Positions 40,437 to 48,780 of a stretch of DNA of 64,000 nucleotides are shown piece by piece (the first letter of the stretch is position 1; every line of letters starts with the position of its first letter). Below the pieces are notes generated by a model. It searched no databases. It was not told the origin of the DNA and saw nothing but the letters and a program-made list of their open reading frames with translations. The DNA comes from Brachymonas sp049977365 (GTDB taxonomy: Bacteria; Pseudomonadota; Gammaproteobacteria; Burkholderiales; Burkholderiaceae_C). Where the stretch lies: assembly GCF_049977365.1 (NCBI RefSeq), contig NZ_JBNGEN010000005.1, forward strand, positions 1-64,000. Direction: 5' to 3'. The translations under genes and the position numbers were made by a program.

Positions 40437-40510
40437 GGATGTCTCCTGTTTGAGGTTGTGCTTGTCGCCGTCGGCGGACTGCGGGAGTCCGCTGCGGCTG
40501 CGGCCCATCG

Positions 40511-40526
40511 AGCAACAGGCGTGCCA
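40511..40526 (-). promoter_or_regulatory. Sigma-54 promoter of the aldehyde/alcohol dehydrogenase genes
   Basis: On the minus strand the sequence is TGGCACGCCTGTTGCT. The -24 TGGCAC and -12 TTGC elements with a 5-nt spacer match the sigma-54 consensus at every defining position. The predicted start of transcription is near 40500, giving a leader of about 65 nt before the aldehyde dehydrogenase ATG at 40436. Confidence 0.88.
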
Positions 40527-40571
40527 GTTCGAGCAATCCAAGGGAAATTCCGGACACTCCTCTATAAGACT

Positions 40572-40603
40572 TGGTTTTCACATGGAGAATCTGGTTTTCA
40601 CAT
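40572..40603 (-). promoter_or_regulatory. Direct-repeat candidate activator sites
   Basis: TGGTTTTCACAT occurs at 40572-40583 and again at 40592-40603, 20 bp apart centre to centre, close to two helical turns. The pair is about 45-80 bp upstream of the sigma-54 promoter, within the usual range for enhancer-binding proteins. Related TGTGCCAT/TGTGTCAT/TGTGTCAT elements at 40625-40632, 40655-40662 and 40681-40688 may be alternative sites. Confidence 0.45.
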
Positions 40604-40804
40604 CGACTTCGATGAACACCATTCTGTGCCATGAGTGTCTTGAATGAGGACGGGTGTGTCATAAGTGAACATGGCGCATCTGTGTCATGCACGGGCTGCA
40701 GCGCAGACAGTCCCATGGCGGGGGTTTACCCGTTTGGATGCGGCGCGGGCCCATGCTAGGATGCCGCCGAAACGGCGCCCGACAGGGCGGACGAGGACCC
40801 TACC

Positions 40805-42850
40805 ATGCCCATCATGACCTCCCGAGACGAAGCGAGCCTGCAGCAGGCCCGCCGGATGCTGCAGCAACGCGGGGCGCTGCCTGAGGGGGTGTTGCCCGAC
40901 ACCCTGGGATATGTGTCGCGTTCATGGAACCGCAGCGCTGCAGCGGGCCTGCACGCGGGGCTGGACCCCCAGCGTGGACTGCCCGTGAGCCGCTTCGAGC
41001 TGGCCCAGGCCACCGAGCGCCAGCACGAGCTCTTGGCGCATGCACGGCCGGTCATGGAATATCTGCACGGCCAGATGCGTGACAGCAGCAGCATGGTCAT
41101 CCTGGCAGACGAGGCCGGACTCCTGCTGCATGCCCTGGGCGATGCCCGGTTTCTCGACCGTGCCCAGCGCGTGGCGCTGATGCCTGGCGCATCCTGGCAT
41201 GAGACCCACCGCGGCACCAATGCCATCGGCACCGCGCTGGCCGAAGGGGTGCCCATCGCGGTCCATGGGGCCGAGCATTTTCTGGAGTGCAACGGCTTTC
41301 TCACCTGCGCGGCGGCGCCGGTCACCGGGCCTGATGGCCGCATTCTGGGGGTGCTCGACATTTCCGGCGAGCGCAGCAACCGCCATCCACATACCTTCAG
41401 CATGGTGCGGGCGGCAACGCAGATGATCGAGAACCGCCTGTTCGAGGCGCGTCACGGCAGCCATGTGCGGCTGCATTTCCATCCTCTGCCCGAAGGCATC
41501 GGCACCATCGCAGAAGGGGTCATTGCGCTCGATGAAACGCACCACATCGTGGGGGCCAACCAGGCGGCCCTGGCGTTTCTGGGACTCGATACCCACAAGC
41601 TCGGGCGGGTGTCGCTCGAACAGGTGTTCGACACCACGACCGAGCAGATGCTGGCCCGGGAGCGCCGGCAGCCTCAGGTGGTGTTTGCCCTGCATCTGCG
41701 GGGGCGGCAGCCCGCGGTACAGATTCTGCATGCGCGGGTGATGCTTCCAGCCCAGGGGGGGCTGCGTGGAGAGGTCGTGATCGACCAGTCCGTGCCGTCG
41801 TCTGCACCCCAGGACGAACTCGCCCGGCTCGACACCGGCGATGCGGACTGGCATGTGCTGATCGGCAAGGCCCGCAAGATGCTCGGGCAGCCCATACCGC
41901 TGCTTCTGCACGGCGAATCCGGCACCGGCAAGGAAGTGCTGGCCAAGGCCCTGCACCGCAGCGGTCCTCGCAGTGCGCAGACCCTGGTGGCGGTGAACTG
42001 TGCAGCCCTGCCCGAGCACCTCATCGAAGCCGAACTCTTTGGCTATGCTCCCGGCGCCTATACGGGAGCCCGGCGCGAAGGAGCTCCCGGACGCATCCGG
42101 GAGGCCCATCGCGGCACGCTTTTCCTCGACGAGATCGGCGACATGCCGCTGTCGCTGCAGACACGGTTGCTGCGCGTGCTGCAGGACCGGCAGGTCGTCC
42201 CTCTGGGCGGCGGACAGCCCATCGCCGTCGACTTTGCCCTCATCTGCGCCACCCATCGCGACCTTAAGCAAGAGGTGGCCGCCGGGCGCTTCCGGGCCGA
42301 CCTGTACTGGCGGCTCAATGGGCTGACCCTGCATCTGCCGCCCTTGCGCGTACGCAAGGATCTGTCGACCCTCATGGCGCGCATGCTGGCCGACATGGCT
42401 CCACGGCGCGACATCGCGCTCGCACCGGAGCTGCAGCAGGCCTTCGAGGCCTATGGCTGGCCAGGCAACCTGCGCCAGCTCGACAACGTGCTGCGCACGG
42501 CCGTGGCCCTGCTCGGGGATGCCTCCTGCATCGAACGCGAGCACCTGCCCGATGACCTGCTGCCCGAACTTGACGCTGCGCGGTTCCCGGAAGAGCGAGA
42601 GGGCAGCCCCTCCGCGTCCCTGCACGCAGCAGAGTGCCCCGAGGTGCTCGACGATGCGGCGGTGTCGGGACTGGCGTCTTCGCCTGTGGAGCCGATCACC
42701 CTGGCTGCCCTGACCCTGGCTGCGGTGGAACAGGCCCTGCAGGCTGCAGACGGCAATGTGTCACTCGCCGCGCGCCGGCTCGGCGTCAGCCGCAACACCC
42801 TCTATCGCCGCCTGCGCCAGCGCGATGACGCAGAACAGCCTCCCGCCTGA
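40805..42850 (+). CDS. AcoR-type sigma-54-dependent activator
   Basis: The 681-residue protein has an N-terminal GAF domain (about residues 75-225, SMVILADEAGLLLHALGD to VLDISGERSNRHPHTF), a PAS-like segment (about 235-310), an AAA+ domain (about 340-560) with Walker A HGESGTGKE (near 368) and the sigma-54 loop GAYTGA (near 418), and a Fis-type C-terminal helix-turn-helix (NVSLAARRLGVSRNTLYRRL). This order is that of AcoR, the acetoin/aldehyde-catabolism activator. It is divergent from the aldehyde dehydrogenase gene with its sigma-54 promoter, the obvious target. Confidence 0.93.
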   Translation: MPIMTSRDEASLQQARRMLQQRGALPEGVLPDTLGYVSRSWNRSAAAGLHAGLDPQRGLPVSRFELAQATERQHELLAHARPVMEYLHGQMRDSSSMVILADEAGLLLHALGDARFLDRAQRVALMPGASWHETHRGTNAIGTALAEGVPIAVHGAEHFLECNGFLTCAAAPVTGPDGRILGVLDISGERSNRHPHTFSMVRAATQMIENRLFEARHGSHVRLHFHPLPEGIGTIAEGVIALDETHHIVGANQAALAFLGLDTHKLGRVSLEQVFDTTTEQMLARERRQPQVVFALHLRGRQPAVQILHARVMLPAQGGLRGEVVIDQSVPSSAPQDELARLDTGDADWHVLIGKARKMLGQPIPLLLHGESGTGKEVLAKALHRSGPRSAQTLVAVNCAALPEHLIEAELFGYAPGAYTGARREGAPGRIREAHRGTLFLDEIGDMPLSLQTRLLRVLQDRQVVPLGGGQPIAVDFALICATHRDLKQEVAAGRFRADLYWRLNGLTLHLPPLRVRKDLSTLMARMLADMAPRRDIALAPELQQAFEAYGWPGNLRQLDNVLRTAVALLGDASCIEREHLPDDLLPELDAARFPEEREGSPSASLHAAECPEVLDDAAVSGLASSPVEPITLAALTLAAVEQALQAADGNVSLAARRLGVSRNTLYRRLRQRDDAEQPPA

Positions 42851-42925
42851 TTTCCTCCATTGGAGAGGGGGCACAGAGGGAGACAGCAGGGCTGGATTCG
42901 TGTGCCATCCGCGCTGCAGCGACGA

Positions 42926-43285
42926 CTAGGAATGCGGCGCCGTGCGCGTGCCGGGGATGGCAGGAGCCGGCGGACAGAAAGTGACCGAGGCCATGGTGGC
43001 GTCGATCAGGATCACCTCCTGATCGAGTGCCGCGTGGGCAGCGCTGGCAAAGGCGCGGGCCCACTCTGGATCGGCAAACCCCTGCCTGCCTGCCGCCTGG
43101 GCCACGCACACCACCTTGTCCGCATTGAGCACCTTGCCCGAACGGCGCAAGGGCTCGCAGGCATACCGAATGAATTCGCGGTCGAGCCATGCGCGCGCAG
43201 CCCTGGGATCCATGGGCTGCGCCTGATCGAGCGGAAAGGTGAAGGCGTGCTGCGCATCGAAGCGCACGGACAGTTCACTGTGCAT
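42926..43285 (-). CDS. Small conserved-looking protein (unknown)
   Basis: The 119-residue soluble protein begins MHSELSVRFDAQHAFTFPLDQAQPMDPR and has a mixed alpha/beta pattern with no signal peptide or membrane segment. GTGAGGAGTTCCACG before the ATG at 43285 is a strong ribosome site and sets the start. It converges with the AcoR-type gene (75 nt). No motif is recognised; it could be linked to the dehydrogenase locus only by proximity. Confidence 0.62.
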   Translation of the reverse strand: MHSELSVRFDAQHAFTFPLDQAQPMDPRAARAWLDREFIRYACEPLRRSGKVLNADKVVCVAQAAGRQGFADPEWARAFASAAHAALDQEVILIDATMASVTFCPPAPAIPGTRTAPHS

Positions 43286-43482
43286 CGTGGAACTCCTCAC
43301 AGGAATGCTCCACTGGGCGGAGCGAGGCATCGAAAAGGCCAACAGGCCCTCAGGCCAGCTTAGCAGCGCCCAGATCCTCTCTTGCCCTTCGCAGGCTCGG
43401 GAATTACCCTTGGGAGCCAAGCCTCGCAGCAGACCGCAGGCACGCGATACGCGAGCCGCTCTGCTGCGGAGGTCCTGTGCCT

Positions 43483-44616
43483 TCAGCCTTTCTTGTGGGC
43501 CTTGCGGCGAGCCTCCACGGCATTGGAAAGCACCTGCAGCGCCTGGATGGAGTCATCCCAGCCGATGCAGGCATCGGTGATGCTCTTGCCGTATTCGAGC
43601 TGGGCAGGATCGTCCTTGCCAGGGGTGAACTTCTGGGCTCCCTCATGGATGTTGCTCTCGATCATCACCCCGAAGACCTGCGTGGACCCCGCAGCCATCT
43701 GGCGAGCGATCTCGCGCACCACTTCGAGCTGCTTCTCGTGCTTCTTGCTGCTGTTGGCATGGCTGCAGTCCACCATGACGGTCGGACGCAGGTGCGCTGC
43801 TTCCAGATCTCTGCAGGCCGCCTGCACGCTGGCTTCGTCATAGTTGGGTGCCTTGCCGCCGCGCAGAATGACGTGGCAATCCTCGTTGCCCGATGTGTGC
43901 ACGATGGCCACCTGACCGTTCTTGTGTACCGACAGGAAGTGGTGCCCGCGCGAGGCCGCCTGGATGGCATCGGTGGCGATCTTGAGATTGCCGTCCGTGC
44001 CGTTCTTGAAGCCGATCGGAGCCGACAGCCCGCTGGCCAGCTCACGGTGCACCTGGCTCTCTGTGGTGCGGGCACCGATGGCGCCCCAGCTGATGAGGTC
44101 GCCGATGTACTGGGGAGAAATCACGTCCAGGAATTCGCTTGCAGCCGGAAGACCCAGCCGGTTGATCTCGATGAGCAGCTGGCGGGCGATGCGCAGCCCC
44201 TCGTCGATGCGGCAGCTCTCATCGAGGTAGGGGTCGTTGATGAGGCCCTTCCAGCCCACGGTGGTGCGGGGCTTCTCGAAGTACACCCGCATCACCACTT
44301 CCAGAGTGTCGCTGTAGGTTTCGCGCAGCTTCTGCAGGCGGCGGGCATAGTCGAGCGCGGCGGGCACGTCATGGATGGAGCACGGTCCGATGATCACCAG
44401 CAGGCGGTCATCCTTGCCCCGCATGATGTCGTGAATGGTGCGGCGGGTGTTCTCCACCAGCTTCTCCACCGGCGAGCCATGAATGGGGAAGAAACGGATC
44501 AGGTGGTCGGGAGGAGGCAGCACGGTCAGGCTCTTGAGGCGGGTGTTGTCGGTCTGGCTGGTCTTGTCGGCAGGCTGGGAAAACCAGGCTGTGTCGTTCG
44601 TCTTGCTGGCGGACAT
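43483..44616 (-). CDS. aroG: DAHP synthase (class I), AroG-type
   Basis: The 377-residue enzyme condenses phosphoenolpyruvate and erythrose 4-phosphate, the first step of aromatic amino-acid synthesis. Family motifs are VIIGPCSIHDV, MRVYFEKPRTTVGWKGLINDP, SWGAIGARTTESQVHR, SAPIGFKNGTDGNL and MVDCSHANSSKKHEKQ. Which aromatic acid inhibits it is not evident. AAGGAG precedes the ATG at 44616. Upstream sits an aromatic-rich leader peptide and a strong terminator, so expression is probably set by attenuation. Confidence 0.97.
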   Translation of the reverse strand: MSASKTNDTAWFSQPADKTSQTDNTRLKSLTVLPPPDHLIRFFPIHGSPVEKLVENTRRTIHDIMRGKDDRLLVIIGPCSIHDVPAALDYARRLQKLRETYSDTLEVVMRVYFEKPRTTVGWKGLINDPYLDESCRIDEGLRIARQLLIEINRLGLPAASEFLDVISPQYIGDLISWGAIGARTTESQVHRELASGLSAPIGFKNGTDGNLKIATDAIQAASRGHHFLSVHKNGQVAIVHTSGNEDCHVILRGGKAPNYDEASVQAACRDLEAAHLRPTVMVDCSHANSSKKHEKQLEVVREIARQMAAGSTQVFGVMIESNIHEGAQKFTPGKDDPAQLEYGKSITDACIGWDDSIQALQVLSNAVEARRKAHKKG

Positions 44617-44667
44617 GAGGGCAACTCCTTGCACAAAGCGGTGGGAAGAACAGGGGATGAAACCGGC

Positions 44668-44698
44668 AAAAAAAAACCGCCGGAGATCCGGCGGTTTT
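44668..44698 (-). terminator. aroG attenuator terminator
   Basis: On the minus strand an AAAA-CCGCCGG stem, 4-nt loop and CCGGCGG-TTTT arm run into nine T residues (44668-44676). It lies between the leader peptide stop (44724) and the aroG start (44616), so it can end transcription before aroG. It is a classic intrinsic terminator placed as an attenuator. Confidence 0.9.
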
Positions 44699-44723
44699 GA
44701 GAAGTGTGCTTTTGCAGTTGAGC

Positions 44724-44789
44724 TCAAGCCTCTCGTCCGCCTGGGACCGAGAACCAAAAGCCAAAATAAAAAGCACGTGAAACTTGCAT
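44724..44789 (-). CDS. Aromatic-rich aro leader peptide (attenuator)
   Basis: A 21-codon frame starts at ATG 44789 and stops at TGA 44724. Its residues 7-13 read FYFGFWF: four Phe, one Tyr and one Trp in seven codons, the signature of a leader peptide whose ribosome stalls when aromatic amino acids are scarce. The stop is 26 nt before the terminator hairpin and about 108 nt before aroG. No Shine-Dalgarno precedes the ATG, and the -10 TATATT ends 6 nt before it, so the transcript probably begins at or next to the start codon (leaderless). It is too short for ordinary gene finding. Confidence 0.85.
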   Translation of the reverse strand: MQVSRAFYFGFWFSVPGGREA

Positions 44790-44795
44790 GGCTGC

Positions 44796-44826
44796 AATAT
44801 AGCACGATTTCCCGGGCTGCTGTCAA
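44796..44826 (-). promoter_or_regulatory. aroG promoter
   Basis: On the minus strand TTGACA (44821-44826), a perfect -35, is followed after 19 nt by TATATT (44796-44801), with TGC before it as an extended -10. The predicted start of transcription is about 44789, the leader-peptide ATG itself. Confidence 0.75.
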
Positions 44827-44886
44827 TAGGCTGACGCGTCAGCCCGATGTTCGGGGAATATCGCCGGGCAGGGGCCGGGCCTGTGT

Positions 44887-46404
44887 TCAGGCTGTGCCGC
44901 CCACCGTGAGGCCATTGATGCGCATGGTGGGCTGTCCCACACCGACGGGCACGCTCTGCCCGTCCTTGCCGCAGGTGCCCACGCCGCTGTCGAGCTGCAG
45001 GTCGCTGCCGATCATGCTCACGCGGGTCAGCGCATCCGGGCCGTTGCCGATGATGGTGGCCCCCTTGACGGGATACTGGAGCTTGCCGTCTTCCACCCAC
45101 CAGGCCTGGCTGGCCGAGAACACGAACTTGCCGCTCGTGATGTCGACCTGTCCGCCGCCGAAGTTGGTGGCGTACAGCCCCTTCTTGAGGCTCGACACCA
45201 CGGTCTGCGGATCTTCGCTGCCGCCGAGCATATAGGTGTTGGTCATGCGGGGCATCGGCGTATGGGCATAGCTTTCGCGGCGCCCGTTGCCGGTGGAGCT
45301 CGCGCCTGTGAGACGCGCATTGAGGCGGTCCTGCAGATAGCCGCGCAGAATGCCGTCCTCGATCAGCACGTTGCGCTGGGTGGGATGCCCTTCGTCATCG
45401 ACATTCAGGCTGCCCCGGCGATCCGGCAGGGTGCCGTCGTCAAGCACGGTCACGCCCTTGGCCGCCACCCGCTGCCCCAGGCGGCCACTGAAGGCGCTGC
45501 TGCCCTTGCGGTTGAAGTCGCCTTCGAGCCCGTGCCCGACCGCCTCGTGCAGCAGCACACCGGGCCAGCCCGATCCGAGCACCACATCCATCACGCCGGC
45601 AGGGGCAGGGCGGGCTTCCAGGTTGGTCAGGGCAGCCTGCACGGCTTCGTCCACATACTGCTGGATCAGGGTGTCGTCAAAGTAATCCAGGCCGAACCGG
45701 CCGCCGCCTCCGCTGGATCCGACCTCACGGCGCACTTCGCCTCCCTGGGTCTGCTCTGCAATCACGGTCACACTCAGGCGCACCAGGGGCCGCACATCTG
45801 CGGCCACCTTGCCATCGAGCCGCACCACCAGAACCACATCATTTTCTGCGGCCAGTCCTGCCATCACCTGTCGGATGCGAGGGTCGCTGGCGCGGGCCCG
45901 CTTTTCCACCTTTTCCAGCAGGGCCACCTTGCTCGTGCTGTCGAGTGTGCCGATCGGGTCCAGCGGAGCGTACAGGGCCCGGCTGCGCGCCTTGCGCGTG
46001 TCGGCGCGCCCCACGCGCTGGCGTCCCTGCTGGCCAGCTGCTCCGATGGTGCGCACGTTGCGTACCGCATCCATCAGCGCCTCGCGCGAAATGTCGTCGG
46101 AATAGGCAAAGGCCGTCTTTTCGCCGGAAACCGCACGCACGCCCACGCCCTGGTCGATGCTGAAGCTGCCGGTCTTGACGATGCCTTCTTCCAGGCTCCA
46201 GCCTTCGCTGCAGGTGTACTGAAAGTACAGATCCGCATCGTCCACCTGATGCGTGTGCATGGCAGCAAGTGCCTTGTGCAGGCGAGGCAGCGTGAGATCG
46301 AAGGGCGTCAGCAGCAGGCGCTCGGCCAAGGCAAGCCGCTCGCTGGTGTGGCGCTTGCGCGGACGATCGGAAAGGGCGGAAAAATCGGGAAGATTCAGGG
46401 TCAT
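44887..46404 (-). CDS. tldD: TldD metalloprotease
   Basis: The 505-residue protein is the TldD partner of the TldD/PmbA(TldE) zinc protease, which degrades unfolded peptides and matures some microcins. The HExxxH zinc motif is HEAVGHGLEGD (about 285-295). The conserved AFAYSDDISREAL, SSGGGGRFGLDYF and C-terminal GATIIGNGPDALTRVSMIGSD segments fit. The start at 46404 is 105 nt downstream of rodA in the same direction. PmbA is not in the window. Confidence 0.95.
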   Translation of the reverse strand: MTLNLPDFSALSDRPRKRHTSERLALAERLLLTPFDLTLPRLHKALAAMHTHQVDDADLYFQYTCSEGWSLEEGIVKTGSFSIDQGVGVRAVSGEKTAFAYSDDISREALMDAVRNVRTIGAAGQQGRQRVGRADTRKARSRALYAPLDPIGTLDSTSKVALLEKVEKRARASDPRIRQVMAGLAAENDVVLVVRLDGKVAADVRPLVRLSVTVIAEQTQGGEVRREVGSSGGGGRFGLDYFDDTLIQQYVDEAVQAALTNLEARPAPAGVMDVVLGSGWPGVLLHEAVGHGLEGDFNRKGSSAFSGRLGQRVAAKGVTVLDDGTLPDRRGSLNVDDEGHPTQRNVLIEDGILRGYLQDRLNARLTGASSTGNGRRESYAHTPMPRMTNTYMLGGSEDPQTVVSSLKKGLYATNFGGGQVDITSGKFVFSASQAWWVEDGKLQYPVKGATIIGNGPDALTRVSMIGSDLQLDSGVGTCGKDGQSVPVGVGQPTMRINGLTVGGTA

Positions 46405-46509
46405 GTCCGCATTGTAGGGGGACTCGCCGCGACGCGGGACAGGCTCTCTCCCGGCCCCTGCCGGGGCCATGGGCGATGCATGGCGCATGGCCTCGGGAGG
46501 GGCGGGAAC

Positions 46510-47664
46510 TCAGGAGTGGAAGGTGCGCTTGTCCCTCGCAATGGCAAACATCATGCCCAGCGCCAGTCCCAGGGTGACCATGGCCGTTCCTCCGTAGCTG
46601 ATGAAGGGCAGGGGTACCCCCACCACCGGCAAAATGCCGCTCACCATGCCCATGTTCACGAAGGCATAGGTGAAGAAGATCACCCCGATGCTGCCTCCGA
46701 GCAGGCGTCCAAACTGCGAGCTGGCGTGGGCTGCCAGATAGAAAATGCGGTAGATCAGAAACAGGTAGGCCAGGAGCAGGGCCAGATTGCCCACCAGCCC
46801 GAACTCTTCGCTGAAAGAGGCGAAGATGAAGTCCGTGGTGTGCTCGGGAATGAATTCCAGATGCGTCTGGGTGCCCTTCATGAACCCCTTGCCCCAGATG
46901 CCGCCGGAGCCGATGGCGATCATTCCCTGCAGGATGTGGAAGCCCTTGCCCAGCGGGTCGCGGGTGGGGTCGAGCAGCGTGCAGATGCGCTGCTGCTGGT
47001 AGTCGTGCAGCACAGGCCAGCGCACTCCGTCGGCACACAGCCGGGGCTCGAACCAGACCAGCAACCCAATGCCGATGGCGCCCAGCACCACAGGGGGAAT
47101 CACGAGCTTCCAGCTCAGTCCGGCAAAGAAGATGATGGACATGCCGGCAATCAGCACCAGCAGGGCCGTCCCCAGATCGGGCTGCTTCATGATGAGCCCT
47201 ACCGGAATGACCAGCAGCAGCCCGGCAGCGGCATAGTCCACCGGGCGCAGCTGACCCTCCCGCTTCTGGAACCACCAGGCCAGCATGAGCGGCATGGCGA
47301 TCTTGAGCAGCTCGCTTGGCTGGATCACCACGCCGATGTTGATCCAGCGTCGAGCCCCCTTCTTGGTGATGCCGAAGAGCGCCACCGCCACCAGCAGCGC
47401 CACGCCTATCGTGTAGAGCGGCACCGCAAAGGACACCAGCCGTTGCGGCGGAATCTGGGCTGCCACGAACATCATGAATCCCGCCAGCAGCATGTTGCGG
47501 CCATGGTCGGCAAAGCGCGATCCCATGTCGTGCCCGGACGAATACATGGCCGTCAGGCCGATGCACATCAGGATGAACACGGCAAAGGCCAGGGGACCAT
47601 CGAAGCCCCTGAACACCGAGAAGACATATTTCCACCAGGGTGGCCGGTTCAGCACTGCAGACAT
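46510..47664 (-). CDS. rodA: Rod-shape-determining SEDS glycosyltransferase RodA
   Basis: The 384-residue polytopic protein (about ten helices) belongs to the SEDS family, the peptidoglycan polymerases of the elongasome that pair with a PBP2. Family segments are AMYSSGHDMG, GARRWINIGVVIQPSELLKI, KQPDLGTALLVL, FIPEHTTDFIFASFSEEFGLVG and the terminal PLPFISYGGTAMVTLG. No PBP2 gene adjoins it in this window. It precedes tldD and is divergent from the enoyl-CoA hydratase gene. Confidence 0.95.
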   Translation of the reverse strand: MSAVLNRPPWWKYVFSVFRGFDGPLAFAVFILMCIGLTAMYSSGHDMGSRFADHGRNMLLAGFMMFVAAQIPPQRLVSFAVPLYTIGVALLVAVALFGITKKGARRWINIGVVIQPSELLKIAMPLMLAWWFQKREGQLRPVDYAAAGLLLVIPVGLIMKQPDLGTALLVLIAGMSIIFFAGLSWKLVIPPVVLGAIGIGLLVWFEPRLCADGVRWPVLHDYQQQRICTLLDPTRDPLGKGFHILQGMIAIGSGGIWGKGFMKGTQTHLEFIPEHTTDFIFASFSEEFGLVGNLALLLAYLFLIYRIFYLAAHASSQFGRLLGGSIGVIFFTYAFVNMGMVSGILPVVGVPLPFISYGGTAMVTLGLALGMMFAIARDKRTFHS

Positions 47665-47835
47665 GGCGGGCATTATCCCAGTTCTGCCGCGCCGGTGACA
47701 TGGTGCTCGGGTATAGTGGGCGGTGATGGACGGCTCCGCCCGTCCAAGGAGCAGGCGCCCAGCGCGCCGATCTGCAGCCGGCTCTCGGGCCGGTGTGTGC
47801 ATGTGCAACAAACACTTTCCTTCAGGAGCTCACTC

Positions 47836-48615
47836 ATGGCTTATGAATGCATCCAGACCCGTATCGAAGGCGAAAAGGTGGGGGTCATCACCCTGTATCG
47901 TCCCCAGGCCCTCAACGCCCTCAATGACCAGCTGATGACCGAACTCGGCCAGGCGCTGCAGGCCTTCGAGGCAGACGACAAGATCGGCTGCATGGTCATC
48001 ACCGGCAGTGAAAAAGCCTTTGCCGCAGGCGCAGACATCACGGCCATGGCAGGCTACAGCTTTGCCGATGCCTTCGGCGGCGACTACATCACCCGCAACT
48101 GGGAGGCCATTCGCCACATCCGCAAGCCCGTGATCGCCGCTGTGTCCGGCTATGCGCTGGGTGGCGGGTGCGAACTCTCCATGATGTGCGACTTCATCAT
48201 CGCTGCCGACAATGCCAAGTTCGGCCAGCCCGAGATCAAGCTCGGCATCATCCCCGGTGCTGGCGGCACACAGCGTCTGCCACGCGCCGTGGGCAAGGCC
48301 AAGGCCATGGACATGGCCCTGACCGCCCGCATGATGGATGCCACCGAAGCCGAGCGTGCCGGACTGGTGAGCCGCGTCGTGCCGCTCGACAAGCTCATGG
48401 AAGAGGCTCTCGGCACTGCCCTGGTGATCGCCAGCATGCCGCGTCTGGCCGTGTTCGCGGCCAAGGAATCGGTCAACCGCGCCTTTGAAAGCGGCCTCTC
48501 CGACGGTGTCATGTACGAACGCCGCCTGTTCCACAGCCTGTTCTCCACCCATGACCAGAAGGAAGGCATGGCCGCCTTCGTCGAAAAGCGCAAGCCTGCC
48601 TTCACCAACAGCTGA
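47836..48615 (+). CDS. Enoyl-CoA hydratase
   Basis: The 259-residue crotonase-fold enzyme hydrates trans-2-enoyl-CoA in beta-oxidation. The oxyanion-hole segments (KAFAAGADITAM and SGYALGGGCELSMMCDFIIA) are present, as are both catalytic glutamates, in GGGCELSMM and GQPEIKLGIIPGAGGTQRLPR. Length is typical. CAGGAG lies before the ATG at 47836. A -10-like TATAGT at about 47713 would leave a leader of about 110 nt with GC-rich hairpins. Confidence 0.94.
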   Translation: MAYECIQTRIEGEKVGVITLYRPQALNALNDQLMTELGQALQAFEADDKIGCMVITGSEKAFAAGADITAMAGYSFADAFGGDYITRNWEAIRHIRKPVIAAVSGYALGGGCELSMMCDFIIAADNAKFGQPEIKLGIIPGAGGTQRLPRAVGKAKAMDMALTARMMDATEAERAGLVSRVVPLDKLMEEALGTALVIASMPRLAVFAAKESVNRAFESGLSDGVMYERRLFHSLFSTHDQKEGMAAFVEKRKPAFTNS

Positions 48616-48643
48616 TCCACCGGCGTGATGCGAAGCGCAGCAA

Positions 48644-48689
48644 CTTTTGAACTCGGCATGCCCAGAGTTTTCAAAAGCCATGCTATACT
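48644..48689 (+). promoter_or_regulatory. tRNA promoter with overlapping inverted repeat
   Basis: TATACT at 48684-48689, preceded by TGC, is an extended -10 for the tRNA starting at 48701. Just upstream CTTTTGAA (48644-48651) and TTCAAAAG (48670-48677) form a perfect inverted repeat around an inner GGCATGCC palindrome. There is no obvious -35 at the usual spacing. The repeat could be the weak end of the preceding gene's transcript or a regulatory element; it lacks a T-tract. Confidence 0.5.
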
Positions 48690-48700
48690 TCGTCTCCTAC

Positions 48701-48777
48701 GGCGCTTTAGCTCAGTCGGTTAGAGCGATGGAATCATAATCCACAGGTCCGCGGTTCGAGTCCGTGAAGCGCCACCA
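48701..48777 (+). tRNA. tRNA-Met (CAU anticodon)
   Basis: The 77-nt cloverleaf has acceptor GGCGCTT paired with AAGCGCC, a D arm (GCTC/GAGC), the anticodon loop ATCATAA with CAU at 48735-48737, a T arm (CGCGG/CCGTG with TTCGAGT) and encoded CCA. It is most like elongator tRNA-Met; a lysidine-modified tRNA-Ile with the same CAU cannot be excluded by eye. The outermost anticodon-stem pair (27-43) is an A-C mismatch. A strong terminator follows. Confidence 0.92.
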
Positions 48778-48780
48778 ATA

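Larger units (their letters stand above)
40437..40804. other. Regulatory region between aldehyde dehydrogenase and AcoR-type genes
   Basis: This 368-bp gap has no gene. It contains the sigma-54 promoter at 40511-40526 for the leftward genes, a pair of 12-bp direct repeats at 40572-40603, and three TGTGYCAT elements between 40625 and 40688. The activator gene starts at 40805. It reads as a single promoter plus upstream activating region. Confidence 0.7.

Noticed and set aside
43425..43468. CGCAGCAGA/TCTGCTGCG inverted repeat as an aroG terminator
   Set aside because: The arms are 26 nt apart and no T-tract follows on either strand.
47713..47835. Riboswitch in the enoyl-CoA hydratase leader
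   Set aside because: The leader has GC-rich hairpins, but I see no known riboswitch core; ordinary leader structure is enough to explain it.
45262..48615. 1117-codon plus-strand frame ending in the enoyl-CoA hydratase
   Set aside because: Only the last 260 codons are real; the rest is antisense to tldD and rodA. The ribosome site sets the true start at 47836.
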